Positions 36,751 through 47,058 of a DNA stretch of 64,000 bases are shown piece by piece. The notes beneath the pieces were generated by a model, which saw nothing but the letters and a program-made list of their open reading frames with translations, was not told where the DNA came from and made no database searches. The stretch lies in contig CAJINV010000003.1 of assembly GCA_905178155.1 (NCBI GenBank), positions 7,249,612 to 7,313,611 of the forward strand, read 5' to 3'. Each line of letters opens with the position of its first letter. Within the stretch, counting starts at the first letter, position 1. Origin of the DNA: Amoebophrya sp. A120 (taxonomy: Eukaryota; Sar; Dinophyceae; Syndiniales; Amoebophryaceae). The position numbers were made by a program, and so were the translations under genes.

Positions 36751-38776
36751 TGTAGTCACGTTACGGAAAAGCTGCGAGCTTGGTTTTTCACGTTGTCGCG
36801 CTTCTCCCACCACGAAACATAGCCACGTGACGAGTCAGGACGACTTCTATGCGGAAGTGCAACTCTCGTCGTGCTCGTATTATCGCCCGTGGCCTTATAG
36901 TGTGGTAATTTCACACAAGCTTGGCTAATACGTCGTCAGCGTCAAGCGGGGATGTAAATGATGTTGATGAACACTTCTTAAGCCTTTTTCACGATGAACT
37001 AGAGTCGGCGTTTTTCAAAGATGAGCCGGCACAATATAACAGGTCCACCCTTGAATGCTGGTCGTTTTGGCCGAAAACAACTGCCGCGGCTTCTTGCACT
37101 CGTGGTCCAATGGTTTCCCGGCAAGAAGATGTCCTCGGGGCTTTTCGGCAAACTTAATAGAAACCAGTTGCGCGTCCACTGGAGCAGCCAATAGATGCCT
37201 GTGCCCGCAAAAAATAGCTTACGATCACGTCAGAGGAGCTTCATTTGAAAAAAGACTCCACCGGCAACTGATTCTGTCATAGGAAGAAAAATACTCAGTC
37301 ATGCAGCAGGAGGGGCATCATTCTTTAGAGCATGTTTTGCGAGTAGAGATGCGTTTTCAAAAAAAACCAGCACAGGCACCATCAGCTCCTACATCTTCGC
37401 TTGGAAATGTAATGGAGGAAAAGTAGAAGTTGAAGTTTGGGTGCCTACCTCTCATTCACATGCTCAAGAACAAAAAAGGGGTGTGAGTGCTTTTGTGGGG
37501 GCAGCAGGGGTAATTAATGTGTTTTGAAAGTGGCTGGAAAATTAAATGGCAAGCTGATGATCAAACTATCCACGGTAGGAGTGGACAACAGACAATCAAG
37601 AAAAGATGATCGGCACAAAGAGTAGAACCGATCGACTTTAGCGTTGCTCTTTTGATTGGAGGGATAGTTGCAGCTTATATGTCCTAGACCACTCTCGCAC
37701 TCGCTCAGAAAACCTTGTTTTGAAAAATGCCGTTCACTCTTTGCCACACCCTCTCCAAATCACACACATCTCACAAAAAATACTTGTGAAAAAACAGAAA
37801 ATGACGTGAAAATCAAACAGATTTTTGCATGTTCGTTTTTTCTCATTGGTTTGCCTGGTGTGGGAAGATAGAAATAATCCGACTTTAGGACTCTCGCCAA
37901 TTTCACGACCGAGACATGATGCTGGAACCAGAGACAGAACACGATCATTACATGCATGCTGTACCTTCAGACAACCATTCCACCAACCCGCTAAAAATCT
38001 GTTTCTGTTGGTCAAAAGAGCTCAGAATGACCGATTGATTCTGGTGTTTTTGTCAGAGTCTAAGAAAGAATGAGCAAAAAACTATAAATATCGTATCTTC
38101 TAGAAATATTTGAGAAACCATAAATTCGGTCTCATCGAATTGGGAATATTGGTCAGTAGCTGCTTGCTCATGCACAGACACCCCAGATGGCTCAGGCAAC
38201 AATCAGACGATCCAACGAACGAAACTACCTAATAAAGCAAAGAGACAGAAACCAAAAAATTAACACAAACTTATTGATTCAGACGATTTAATGATCAGAA
38301 ATCTTGTATATACGCTATCTTTTAGCAGGAACCTGTACAACAGAAACAAAGTAGCACATTGGCCATGTGCATTGAAATTGATTTTTCAGCACCAATAATT
38401 GATACAAAAAAGGAAAGATTGAAAAGGCGTCCTCGGTCGTCGTCGTGAGTAACAAAATTGAACTTTTTCTTTTTGTGTCCGCCACAGAGTATGTAATCGA
38501 AAGAGACTACAGAGGACCACCTTTCAATGTAAGTTTATCTTTTTAAGTTTCGACAGACCCAAATAGCAATAAAACTGCATCAACTACCAATCAAATTATC
38601 TCCATGTATATCTAGTCGCAAAAATCAATACGCAGATAGATGAAAACTGATACGAAGAGAAAACAAAGGAAAAGGATCTCGAAAAAAAAGCGCCCTGCTG
38701 TATCCACCATGAAGAGTAGCAGAGGCGAGGGCGAGTCGCTGTCATATTTGTAAAATTGTATTATGAATAAATGTCA
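36751..38776. other. 2 kb spacer upstream of the giant gene
   Basis: It should hold the promoter and 5' UTR of the giant gene, but no TATA-like or other element can be named with confidence. A short plus-strand frame at 36921-37157 has an acidic start (VDEHFLSLFHDELESAFF) but lacks an ATG and has no continuation. The rest is AT-rich with stops in all frames. Confidence 0.4.
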
Positions 38777-39082
38777 TCAATACGAGCCAATCAATACTTT
38801 CAGTTCTACAACAAAAAACGCAAAATCCATCAACTTGTTCGAAAAAGTTCCGTATCCCACAAGACAATCGATATCGAATGAACGCGGTTGCTTACGTTGA
38901 ACAAACAGCGTTCCGACATTTCCGAATGAAGAGTGACTCTCGGTAAGCAAAAATGAAAAAGAGGAATCGACGCCATGAAGTAAGGCTCGCAAGCAAAGCC
39001 TTCTGATGTGCCGGACAGAAAGGCTAAAAAGTTTCTGGTCAACGTCGTCCTCGACGGCGACATAGTATACGGAATCGGCCAT
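38777..39082 (-). CDS. Doubtful small ORF, unknown
   Basis: The frame starts at ATG 39082-39080 and gives 101 residues (MADSVYYVAVEDDVDQ at the start). Its codon bias is weaker than in the confident genes, and the surrounding sequence is AT-rich. It has no recognised domain. It may be a real small gene, a terminal exon or chance. The same-strand orientation is the only contextual support. Confidence 0.25.
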   Translation of the reverse strand: MADSVYYVAVEDDVDQKLFSLSVRHIRRLCLRALLHGVDSSFSFLLTESHSSFGNVGTLFVQRKQPRSFDIDCLVGYGTFSNKLMDFAFFVVELKVLIGSY

Positions 39083-39496
39083 GGCCAAGGAACGCGAGCA
39101 GTCCGTTGCGAGGCTGTATTTCTCTTACTTAGCTTGCGGTAGGAGCGATAGTACGTAAATCGAGAAGTTGTTAGAAGCAAAACTCACAACAAGGCTGGTT
39201 CGGATTCAGATTCTTGAGGTTGTCGCGGCTTTCTGTAGTTTTCCCCATTTTGCATGGGGAACAAAACCAAACAAACCATGAAGCGGTCAACATACCACGT
39301 ATCGCTTTGTCATGAGAATGATACATACTACAGCCTCGTCCAGCAGGAGAGAAAGACCACCAGCGAAGCAAGAGTATCAACATCTGGATCTCGTGCGCCA
39401 CTTTCTAGCAAACCAAAGACTGGTAAACTAACCTTCCGATTCAAGATTTCCAAGAACCACGTGGCAGATTGAGATGGTACCATGAAAATAATTCCT

Positions 39497-40450
39497 CTAG
39501 ACTCTCCAATCACTCGAGGATCCTGGAGGTGGAGGCCCGCCGCCTCCGTTGAAATGCGAGTAATCCATGCTGGGAGAGGAGGAGCACGAGGATGTGGACC
39601 TGAAGAGCAGAAAATAAAAATGCGTGGTACCAGCATTCGTACTGAAGCAAATGCGTGTGACAATAAAGTGCAGCAACGTTCCTATTTGACTCTGCAGCTT
39701 CACGACACACACCCTCTCACGGATGAACTAGTAGTAAACCATACAATAGATTCTAGATCCTCTAGTTGTTTTTCATCTCTGTATATTGTGTTGATGTGGA
39801 CTTATTCATATAAGAGGCACAACTACCTCGAAAGTGGCATTGAGCTGCTCATCGGGGGTGCGAAGAGTGTTGGCGGAGCAGGGGGCGGCATTAGAATAGT
39901 CCCTGCTCCCGACGTCGTGGGCGGCGCATTTAATATTCCGCTGGACAAGGACGAGGGGTTCGAGGAGGTGGCGGCTCCAAGCAAGGTGGACAAGAGTCCA
40001 TTCGCGGTGGACGACGACGAGCAAGACGATGCTACGTTCGTGGTCGGCGGGGCGGGGATGAGTTCCAAACTCTTCCACAACTCATCCAGATCCGCTGAGG
40101 TTGACGCGGACGTGTCCCCGTGGTGATGCTGCGCTTGGTGATGCTCCATCGGAGGTGCCGCACGACAGGGCGAGGAACTCGCGACGGCGCCATGCGTTGA
40201 CATGCCGTCCCCAATGGCCCACTCATTCAACCAGTTTTTCCATTCCGACTCCGAGTACTGTAGTGCAATCATTTTTTAAATCGTTTTTGGACCTGGTGCT
40301 CTCTCCGGCCTTAGAGCTTACCAATCAATACTCAAAAGCGTCCAGCACTTGCTCTTATGCTCCCTCCTGTCACTACCGGCCATTCTTGGAAAAAAAAAAC
40401 GATGGATGCGCAAAGATTACCTCATCGTCCTTCCCACCGCCAGGCGCCAT
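39497..40450 (-). CDS. Low-complexity protein of 187 aa, three exons, unknown function
   Basis: Exon 1 (40450-40421) encodes MAPGGGKDDE and ends at a GTAATC donor in phase 0. Exon 2 (40257-39827) starts after acceptor CACTACAG with YSESEWKNWLNEW and ends at a GTAGTT donor in phase 2. Exon 3 (39599-39497) follows acceptor CTCTTCAG and ends with SSSDWRV and TAG. All phases match. The protein has a short acidic/aromatic motif (SESEWKNWLNEWAIGDG), a His/Gln patch (HHQAQHHHGD), a possible helix (LDELWKSLELIP) and Ser/Pro/Gly-rich remainder, so it is probably mostly disordered. The W-rich motifs may be short binding motifs. It lies 546 bp downstream of the next gene and could be its 3' part, because a phase-1 donor exists just before that gene's stop; the acceptor needed for that is weak. 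I do not recognise a family. Confidence 0.5.
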
Positions 40451-40996
40451 GCAGAGATCTTTATCCGCGCTCGAATGATTGGCATTCAGGTAGTCATTAC
40501 GCTTATGCAAACATCAAAAATCTGCGCTCGACGGATTCCAATCTTATGGCAACAGGCAACTTTCATTTCGCATGCCGTGATCATAGTGCTTCAGTGATGA
40601 CTTCCACAGGAGTTGCGTGCATGTATGAGGATCTTCGTCTTCAAAACTTTATACTTAAGGTTTAACTCTTTAGAAATACGTCGAGCTGAAAGCACGCGAT
40701 TCGACGCATACACATAGTCAGACATCCACGATGAGACACCATGACCACTATTCCCAGCACCAGAAACAGCTCCTGATAATAGTTCATCATTGCTGTACAG
40801 TCATGCCCGTGTAAGGCGAAGGCTGCATTAACGTATGTGCATTTTGAAGAGAAGTCCACGACGAGCCCATATAGACATTAATGCTGGCCTGGTGTCTCTC
40901 GTTTCTGGTTCTGCCCACAAAAACTACATAGACAGAGACAGAGTCACAGTGTGCAGCAAAAGCAATCGCGGTTTAGCCATATAAATGTAAATGGTA
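40451..40996. other. Spacer or intron between two low-complexity genes
   Basis: AT-rich, no supported exon. It may be an intergenic region or, if the genes on either side are one, an intron. An open stretch upstream of the ATG at 40450, encoding SADKDLC, leaves that possibility open. Confidence 0.35.
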
Positions 40997-43634
40997 CTAC
41001 AGCGTACCAGCAAGCGCGCTCCCGATGATCGCACTGGAGTTTCCACCCATCTGTCCGAACAGGTGGTGAGACTTGCCCTTCATCAACGAGGTCAGAATAT
41101 CCATGTTTTGCTGGTGTAAGCTCGAGGAAGATCCAGGTCCACCATGATTCGAGAACCCCGCACCAGGGAGTCCCACCGCTCCGGGTGCCACGCGATCGGC
41201 TGTTCCGGTGGCGCCAGGAGCTCGGGGGTTTCCAGTGCCGAAGTCCCCCTTTCCGCGATAGTTCTCACTGGTCGCGCCGTGCTCCATCATCTGATGTAAC
41301 GACGGGAAGGTGCTTTTCCCACTGGCCGGGTGTGAGAATGGCCCGGGGCGATTGCCGCTCCCGAGAAATTTTCCGTACTTTCCACCTCCTCCGCGGAGCG
41401 CGGCCTGATGAGCGGCCGCCGCCGCAGCGCCGCCGGCCCCGTAGCCAGAAGTACCGTTCGCGACGTTTTTCATCTGCCATGGGGGCTGCGCTTCAATTTG
41501 TTCCCGGTTTCCCTTGCTGTTGTAATGCAGGTATCCGATTTTCCCTTCGGCCGCAAGCTGGGACCACCGCTCTTCAGGATTGTACCGCGACCTTGGTGGC
41601 GGGCCCGTTTGGTAGTAGTGCATTCCGGGACCACTCAAGTTGTGTGCCCGAGTCGCTCCCGAGGGGCCGTTACTACCGCCGCCGTTGTAATGACCGTACC
41701 CCCCGTGACCGTGGTAGGTTCCGTAGCCGTAGCCGGCGCTGTGGTTGCCGCATATGCATTGCAAAGAAAGCATCGCACTCGTTTTGCATTACTACACTTA
41801 CTCAGGTGGTCTGTGCAGATTCAGGTCTGTCATGCAGCTGCACGTTAGATCATACGCAATTACTACGGCTACGATACTTCTGCACAGGATACCGTACGAC
41901 CCGTGTCGATTTTGGTACCAGGTCGCCCGCGCATCTTTGGTATGCGCGCCAGATCCGCTGTTCGCGGAACCACCAGTCGCATGAGCGGAGCCGTTCTGCT
42001 GATCAACTCCAGCGGGGCCGGGGGGCTTGCACACGCCGTTAGACGAAACGGCGGCTGTCGTGCCACTGCCGCGTCCAGCAGCCCCGGCGGATTTTTTGTT
42101 GGCGCCGCTTGCCGGTCCAGCTTCGGTGCTACTTCGTTTGTTCGTTCCACCAGCTGCTGCTGCGCCAACAACTCCATCAACCTTTGCTCCTCCAGTACTA
42201 TCCACCTCTCCTGCACTAGTACTAGTGCCAGGCTTCGTTGCCGTCGCTCCTGTTCCTGCACTCTCTGAGGTCGCTGTCGTGGTGCCATTATTGTTATCAT
42301 CACTTGTCAACACGCTCTCCGTATTGGGGGAGGACTCCGCCGTAGTGGTTGGAGATGTTCGGCTAGCGGCGCCTGGAAGCGGCTGCAGCAGTGGCGAAGA
42401 CGACGCGTTCGAAACGACGGAGGTTCCCGTTGTGTTTTTCGACCGCCGCGGGGGTGGTGGCAGGACCCCTGTGGACTGGATCAGCCTCGCGCGCTTACTC
42501 TGCGGCGATCGGGACTCCGGTGAAGCGGTTGGCCCGGCTGCAGGTGGACGCTGCACCGGGTATAGAAAGACACAAAACGTCCTATCACCTTTAATTATAT
42601 ATTCATGTCACTCTTCGTCTCTATATCTTTCTATGATTTTCACCCATGCCCATCATTTTCGAAAATTATAAAGATAAAGAAGAAGAACCGATTATAGAGC
42701 TGATACATGCAGGCGTTTCTTTGCTCTCAACATGCACTTGCACATGCTACATGCTCAGATCAAGAACAAAAGAATATTTGTTTTTCCTGAATCTGATAGT
42801 GATGGACTGTTTGCAGCTATTGTTTCACTTTCATACAACGGGCGGGGACTTCATCAGGTCCTCCACGGAGATATTCCCTGAAAATTAACCATCCCCATCC
42901 AATTTGTCATGCAAAACATGTAGTAAAAAGTGTGTTTGCCATGCAAAAAGTGGATGGGGATGGTTAATTTTCAGGCGATAGGAAATGAGGCCTCCTGCCC
43001 CCAGCGGAGGCGCGGTCTCACTGCTTGGCGCGAGGGCGGCGAGGGGAGCTGCGATTACAGCAGGTGCTGTAGGTTGCACAGCATTTATTTCGCCACTGCT
43101 GCTGACAGGAACAGTAGATGTCGCGGCACTTATAACCTTAGAAGGGGATGTTGTCGCGACGACTTCCTCCTCATGAACATTCTGCGCGACCAGATCATCT
43201 TCACTGCAAACACCTCCTTTTCTCGCCAGTGCACTATCAAACTCCGGCTGTCGTTCCCCATCTTCAACATCTGCTTCTCCTACACCGGGAACAGCTGCAC
43301 CAACATCGTGCGTTGACAAGGAGGGTTCATTTTCCAACGGTCGGTCCTGGTCCTCAGTAGCCGCGGAGCCGGCGACGTTGCTGTCTTCAGCCCAGTGAAG
43401 TTGCTCGTCTTCACACTTGTCGTTGTGGTCTACGACTTCCACAGGTTCATCATCACAGTCACGCAAATCTTGGGCCGACCCGTTCATCATGATGCTGGTG
43501 CTGTTTTCGTCACCGATATGGCTGTGGTCTAGGCACGTCGTACTCCCCGGCCCCACAGGTCCCGCCCCGACTGTGTTGGCAATCGCTGGTGAACCAATCT
43601 GCGCTCCTCGCTCTTTGTTTTGGAAAGGAAACAT
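40997..43634 (-). CDS. Gly/Ser/Tyr-rich low-complexity protein of about 696 aa, four exons
   Basis: The exons are 43634-42977 (ATG at 43634), 42877-42837, 42550-41901 and 41738-40997 (TAG). Phases match at all three junctions. The first intron is a 99-bp GC-AG intron formed by an inverted-repeat element. The second has a GTATGA donor. The third uses a weak GTCGTA donor in phase 2. Exon 1 is acidic and disordered; exon 2 encodes NISVEDLMKSPPV, which resembles a short linear motif. Exon 3 has a basic patch (SPQSKRARL) that may be a nuclear signal. Exon 4 is Gly/Tyr/His-rich (GYGYGTYHGHGGYGHYN) and later Gly/Ala-rich, with a final helix-like MDILTSLMKGKSHHLF. Such composition is common in RNA-granule and RNA-binding-partner proteins, but no folded domain is visible, so the function is unknown. 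Confidence 0.6.
42878..42976 (-). repeat. Introner-like element: 99-bp GC-AG intron with perfect 24-bp terminal inverted repeats
   Basis: Positions 42878-42901 (starting CTGAAAATTAACC on the plus strand) are the exact reverse complement of 42951-42974. Between the arms are about 49 bp with two near-copies of a CATGCAAAA motif. On the minus strand the element begins two bases inside the intron (donor GC, then CTGAAAATT) and its other end supplies the acceptor TTTTCAG exactly. Removing 42878-42976 joins exons in matching phase 1; leaving it in adds a stop. Inverted-repeat-bounded introns of this kind have been reported as introner elements in Amoebophrya genomes, as I recall. No clear target-site duplication is visible. 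Confidence 0.75.
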
Positions 43635-46600
43635 CACGAATCGCTTTTGCTCTTTCTTAAACTCGCGACGCGACGAGTGGTCACGTGCTCGCTCCAAAGG
43701 ACCGCAAATGCAAAAATAAAATTACAACGCATAGTCTTCCTTATCCATGAAATCAGTCGGGAAAACGATGGTTGAAGTAAGTTGCTCTCGCTTGTTCTCG
43801 AGAAGCACCGCTGGCCGCTCTGACAACCACGCGCACTTTGGGCCTATGTGTTATTGACGATACATCATCGATCAGTGAGCTAAGAAAGCGAACTAAGCTT
43901 ATTCATCGCGGCTTTATTCATTACCATATGGGCATCCGCCACCTGTCATAATGAGTGGATGATTCAGTCATTCATCATCGTGAAGATTTTGTCCTTAGTT
44001 AAAGATTTATCCGCATGCTGATTATATCGATCTTCCTATTTCCATCATCTCCACAGCGATACACACGTCATTCATCAAGTACCCCACAGTTGTCGTCAAG
44101 TAGGTCTACTGCACTTTCTCTTTGGACGAAAAAAAAAAACAAAGAACAACCTTTTTTCAATTCATAGCCTCTGTGAAGTTGCAACTTCAGTTCCGATTAA
44201 GTACCTTCGGTACTCGGCGTTCCATGGATTTCCGCCCGCCCCTCAAACAGGTCATTCTTATGCTTGCAATGAAGTATCCTGTCAAAATCCGACCGAGCCC
44301 CATCGACACTTGCTACTCTCGTCTTGCTGTGTGTTCACTTTTTTCTTCAGAGCCGTTGTCTCTTTCGCGCATGCATGTGCATCTACATTCGTTTCTCATC
44401 CATAAGACTGAAAATTTAGTTTTTGTCGGTCATGCTTATGAGCAAGAAGTTCGTTGGACTCACATGCAGAACTCGCTCTGGATACCGAAGAGGTCGCTGT
44501 TGGTAGAATCCAGTTCCGGAGACGTGCCACTGGTGATGCTACTGTAAAAGTAATCGTTTCAGAAAAAATAAAAACTGTTTCAAATACCATCACGAAGATC
44601 GTCGTGACCGTGAGTTCATCAATAATGCTAGCATGTGCATGGCCGGGTGGCCGGGTTGCCGCGAAACAAAGCGGTTGCTCTAGGTGCTCTTCTGTGTCTT
44701 TATACAAGCACTTTGCGAACAGAATAAGAAAAATTGCAACGAGTATAATCAAATGCACTCTGTCTTCGCCGTTTCGCAGCTACTGGGGTCTTCGTTCACT
44801 GCAAATACCAACCCATCCACGGCCGAAGGGAAAGGGTTGCGCTTCTTACCTGGAATGCGACGAAGTATTTCGTAGAAGAAGTATATTTTCGCGCTCGAAA
44901 GTTCGCACCTAGGTATCGGCTTCTTGTTGTCCCGTTCATATCATGACAAAAATGTTCATCATGTAGTAATTGTTCCCTTTTCTTTTTCAATTTCTGCAAA
45001 GTACCGATATTACTTTCGCATGAACGAAGCATTTACTACAGCTACTGCTACACTACGTGTTATTGAATAAGTAAATCACTAAGAGTACTGGATGAGAGCT
45101 CTTCCAACATCAAGGAGTGGAGATTCTTCGAATTTGATAGCGACTCGAATGAAAAGGTTCGCTTGGCGCAAGTGCGTCCACCTCCCCGTTTTGGCTGTTG
45201 CTGAGTACCTCCACACGATGAAGACCCGTTCATCGACAAGGCTTGTCGCGATGAAGACCAAGACGCCGTAATGGAGATGTCTGCAAACAGACAACTGCCC
45301 GCACTACATCGACCAAGCGAGGCATTTGTATGCATTGCAAATATGTCTGGGTCTGGAAAGATGCAAACTTAGGATGCGGGCTCTGGAACAAGGAAAGATG
45401 ATGAAAATCTGTGTTCCTGCATTAGAGTCAATAGAAAAAGAAGTGCGATTTTTGTCCTCTCCAGATGCAGACTGACTAAACGCGGCAAAGCCTCCGCAGA
45501 ACATAATCTCATGCTCTGTGAGGGAAGCCAGACATTCTTCCAGATGCAGAAACGGCAGGAAAAGTGTCTACTTCCTTCCACACGCAGACATCCTTGCGGT
45601 TAATAACTTGTCGAGTCTGCCAATCTTGGCCTTTCTCGTAAGAAGTATGTCCACGTCGATCACAATTTCAGCCAGGCTCCCGTCGTTGCTTCCGAAGATC
45701 GGTCAACGAGGTCTGGGCGCCTTGGTCGCGATGTCTCTCAAAACATGGATGCTCGAGGCTTGTCGGTGCCTATGCTGCCGTTCGCCAGGCAAGCACGAAG
45801 AAGACAATAGAGAAAGACCACGGATAACGACAGGAAATGGAAAGATGACCAACCAGGATTTCCTGCGTATCTTTTCCGTTATTTCAATTGAGGAAAGCGG
45901 TGTTGGATATACTTTTACTTTGTTTCACTCGTCGTCGTCCTTAAGTTGCTCTCACTCCATAATGTACTCAAACTGGAAGAAAAGAGCGCGATAGTATTGG
46001 TTTTTGCCTAGAAGCAGCACACACAGGACTAGTCTGCAATGACACACAGACAGGCCGAGCGGGATGGAAATCAATGTTAACCGAAGTTGATGAAGGTTGC
46101 CTACGAAACATACATCAAAATATACAAAGAAAGACCGCGCTCCTGTCGGAGGTGGGAACACTCGGGTTCGGATTCGGGACGAAGCTAGCGTGCGAATTAC
46201 TACGCACTGCAACTTTGACGCACACCAACGCGTATACAGGATTAGCGTGTTTGCGATCTCTGATCTTCTTGCTCTTTGTGTGAGCCAAGCCGCAAAGCCA
46301 AAGTCAGTAGTACTGTAAAAAATTAGAGTCCGAAAAGATAAACAAGTGAATGTGAAGTTTTGTTCTTCAACACTAAATTACAACGAGAGTATCTTACTAG
46401 CAGTCTTTCATGGCAAGTGAAAGGAGTCGGGCTTGCTTCTGGTTCATGCCCTTCTCAATCCACTTGTTGCACAAAATACTGACGACATTCATCTTTCTTG
46501 CGCTCCACCTTGATGTTTGTAGCTTGTTTCTGCAGTGGCTGCACTTCTTTTTCGCCTAGAAGTAGATCACTGGTCGCGGATCTTCCTGCTAGAAGAGAGA

Positions 46601-47058
46601 AGAAGTTCATTTTTCGGCGCGGAAGCTCGACACATCACATTCAGCCTGTCGGTGTAAAATATCTTCTGGCTCTGGCGACAATATCTAGTGACTCTTATAT
46701 ATTCTTTTCGAATGGTGCGGTACATAGATAGGTCTGCTTTTGATCTGGCCGTAGCTGCTGTTCTTTCCAAGCGAGTTAAAACCGGATCTCAATACACCCC
46801 GCTCGGGCTTGATCTTGTTCTTCCTCGCCTGGAAACTATCAAAAATCACGCTGCTCTCTCTGTCTCTTTAGTGACTAGGTTATATTTTCTTTATATTTTC
46901 TGAGGTTTCATCCTTTCTTATTTGTTTTTGTATTTGTTTGAAGTAGTCAAAAGGAATTTTATTAGAAGGTGTTAATGTCCTTACAACGAAACTAACGATT
47001 GATGCTTCAACATTTACTTTGCGAGTGGTATTATACGCAACACTCACAATAAGTCGAG
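43635..47058. other. 3.4 kb spacer with only weak exon candidates
   Basis: Largely AT-rich. Weak candidates are a minus-strand frame at 45060-45335 (Ser-rich, ending LSSSTLSDLLIQ, with a possible internal GTACTC donor), a minus-strand hydrophobic frame at 44396-44758 that lacks an ATG, and a plus-strand frame at 45518-45994 that starts with GTG. None has convincing codon bias or a recognised domain, so none is annotated. Confidence 0.35.

Noticed and set aside
42885-42975. Reading through the inverted-repeat element as coding sequence (frame continuing past 42975)
   Set aside because: The readthrough peptide ends at a stop within the element, and excision with a GC-AG intron restores a frame that continues in phase through two more exons.
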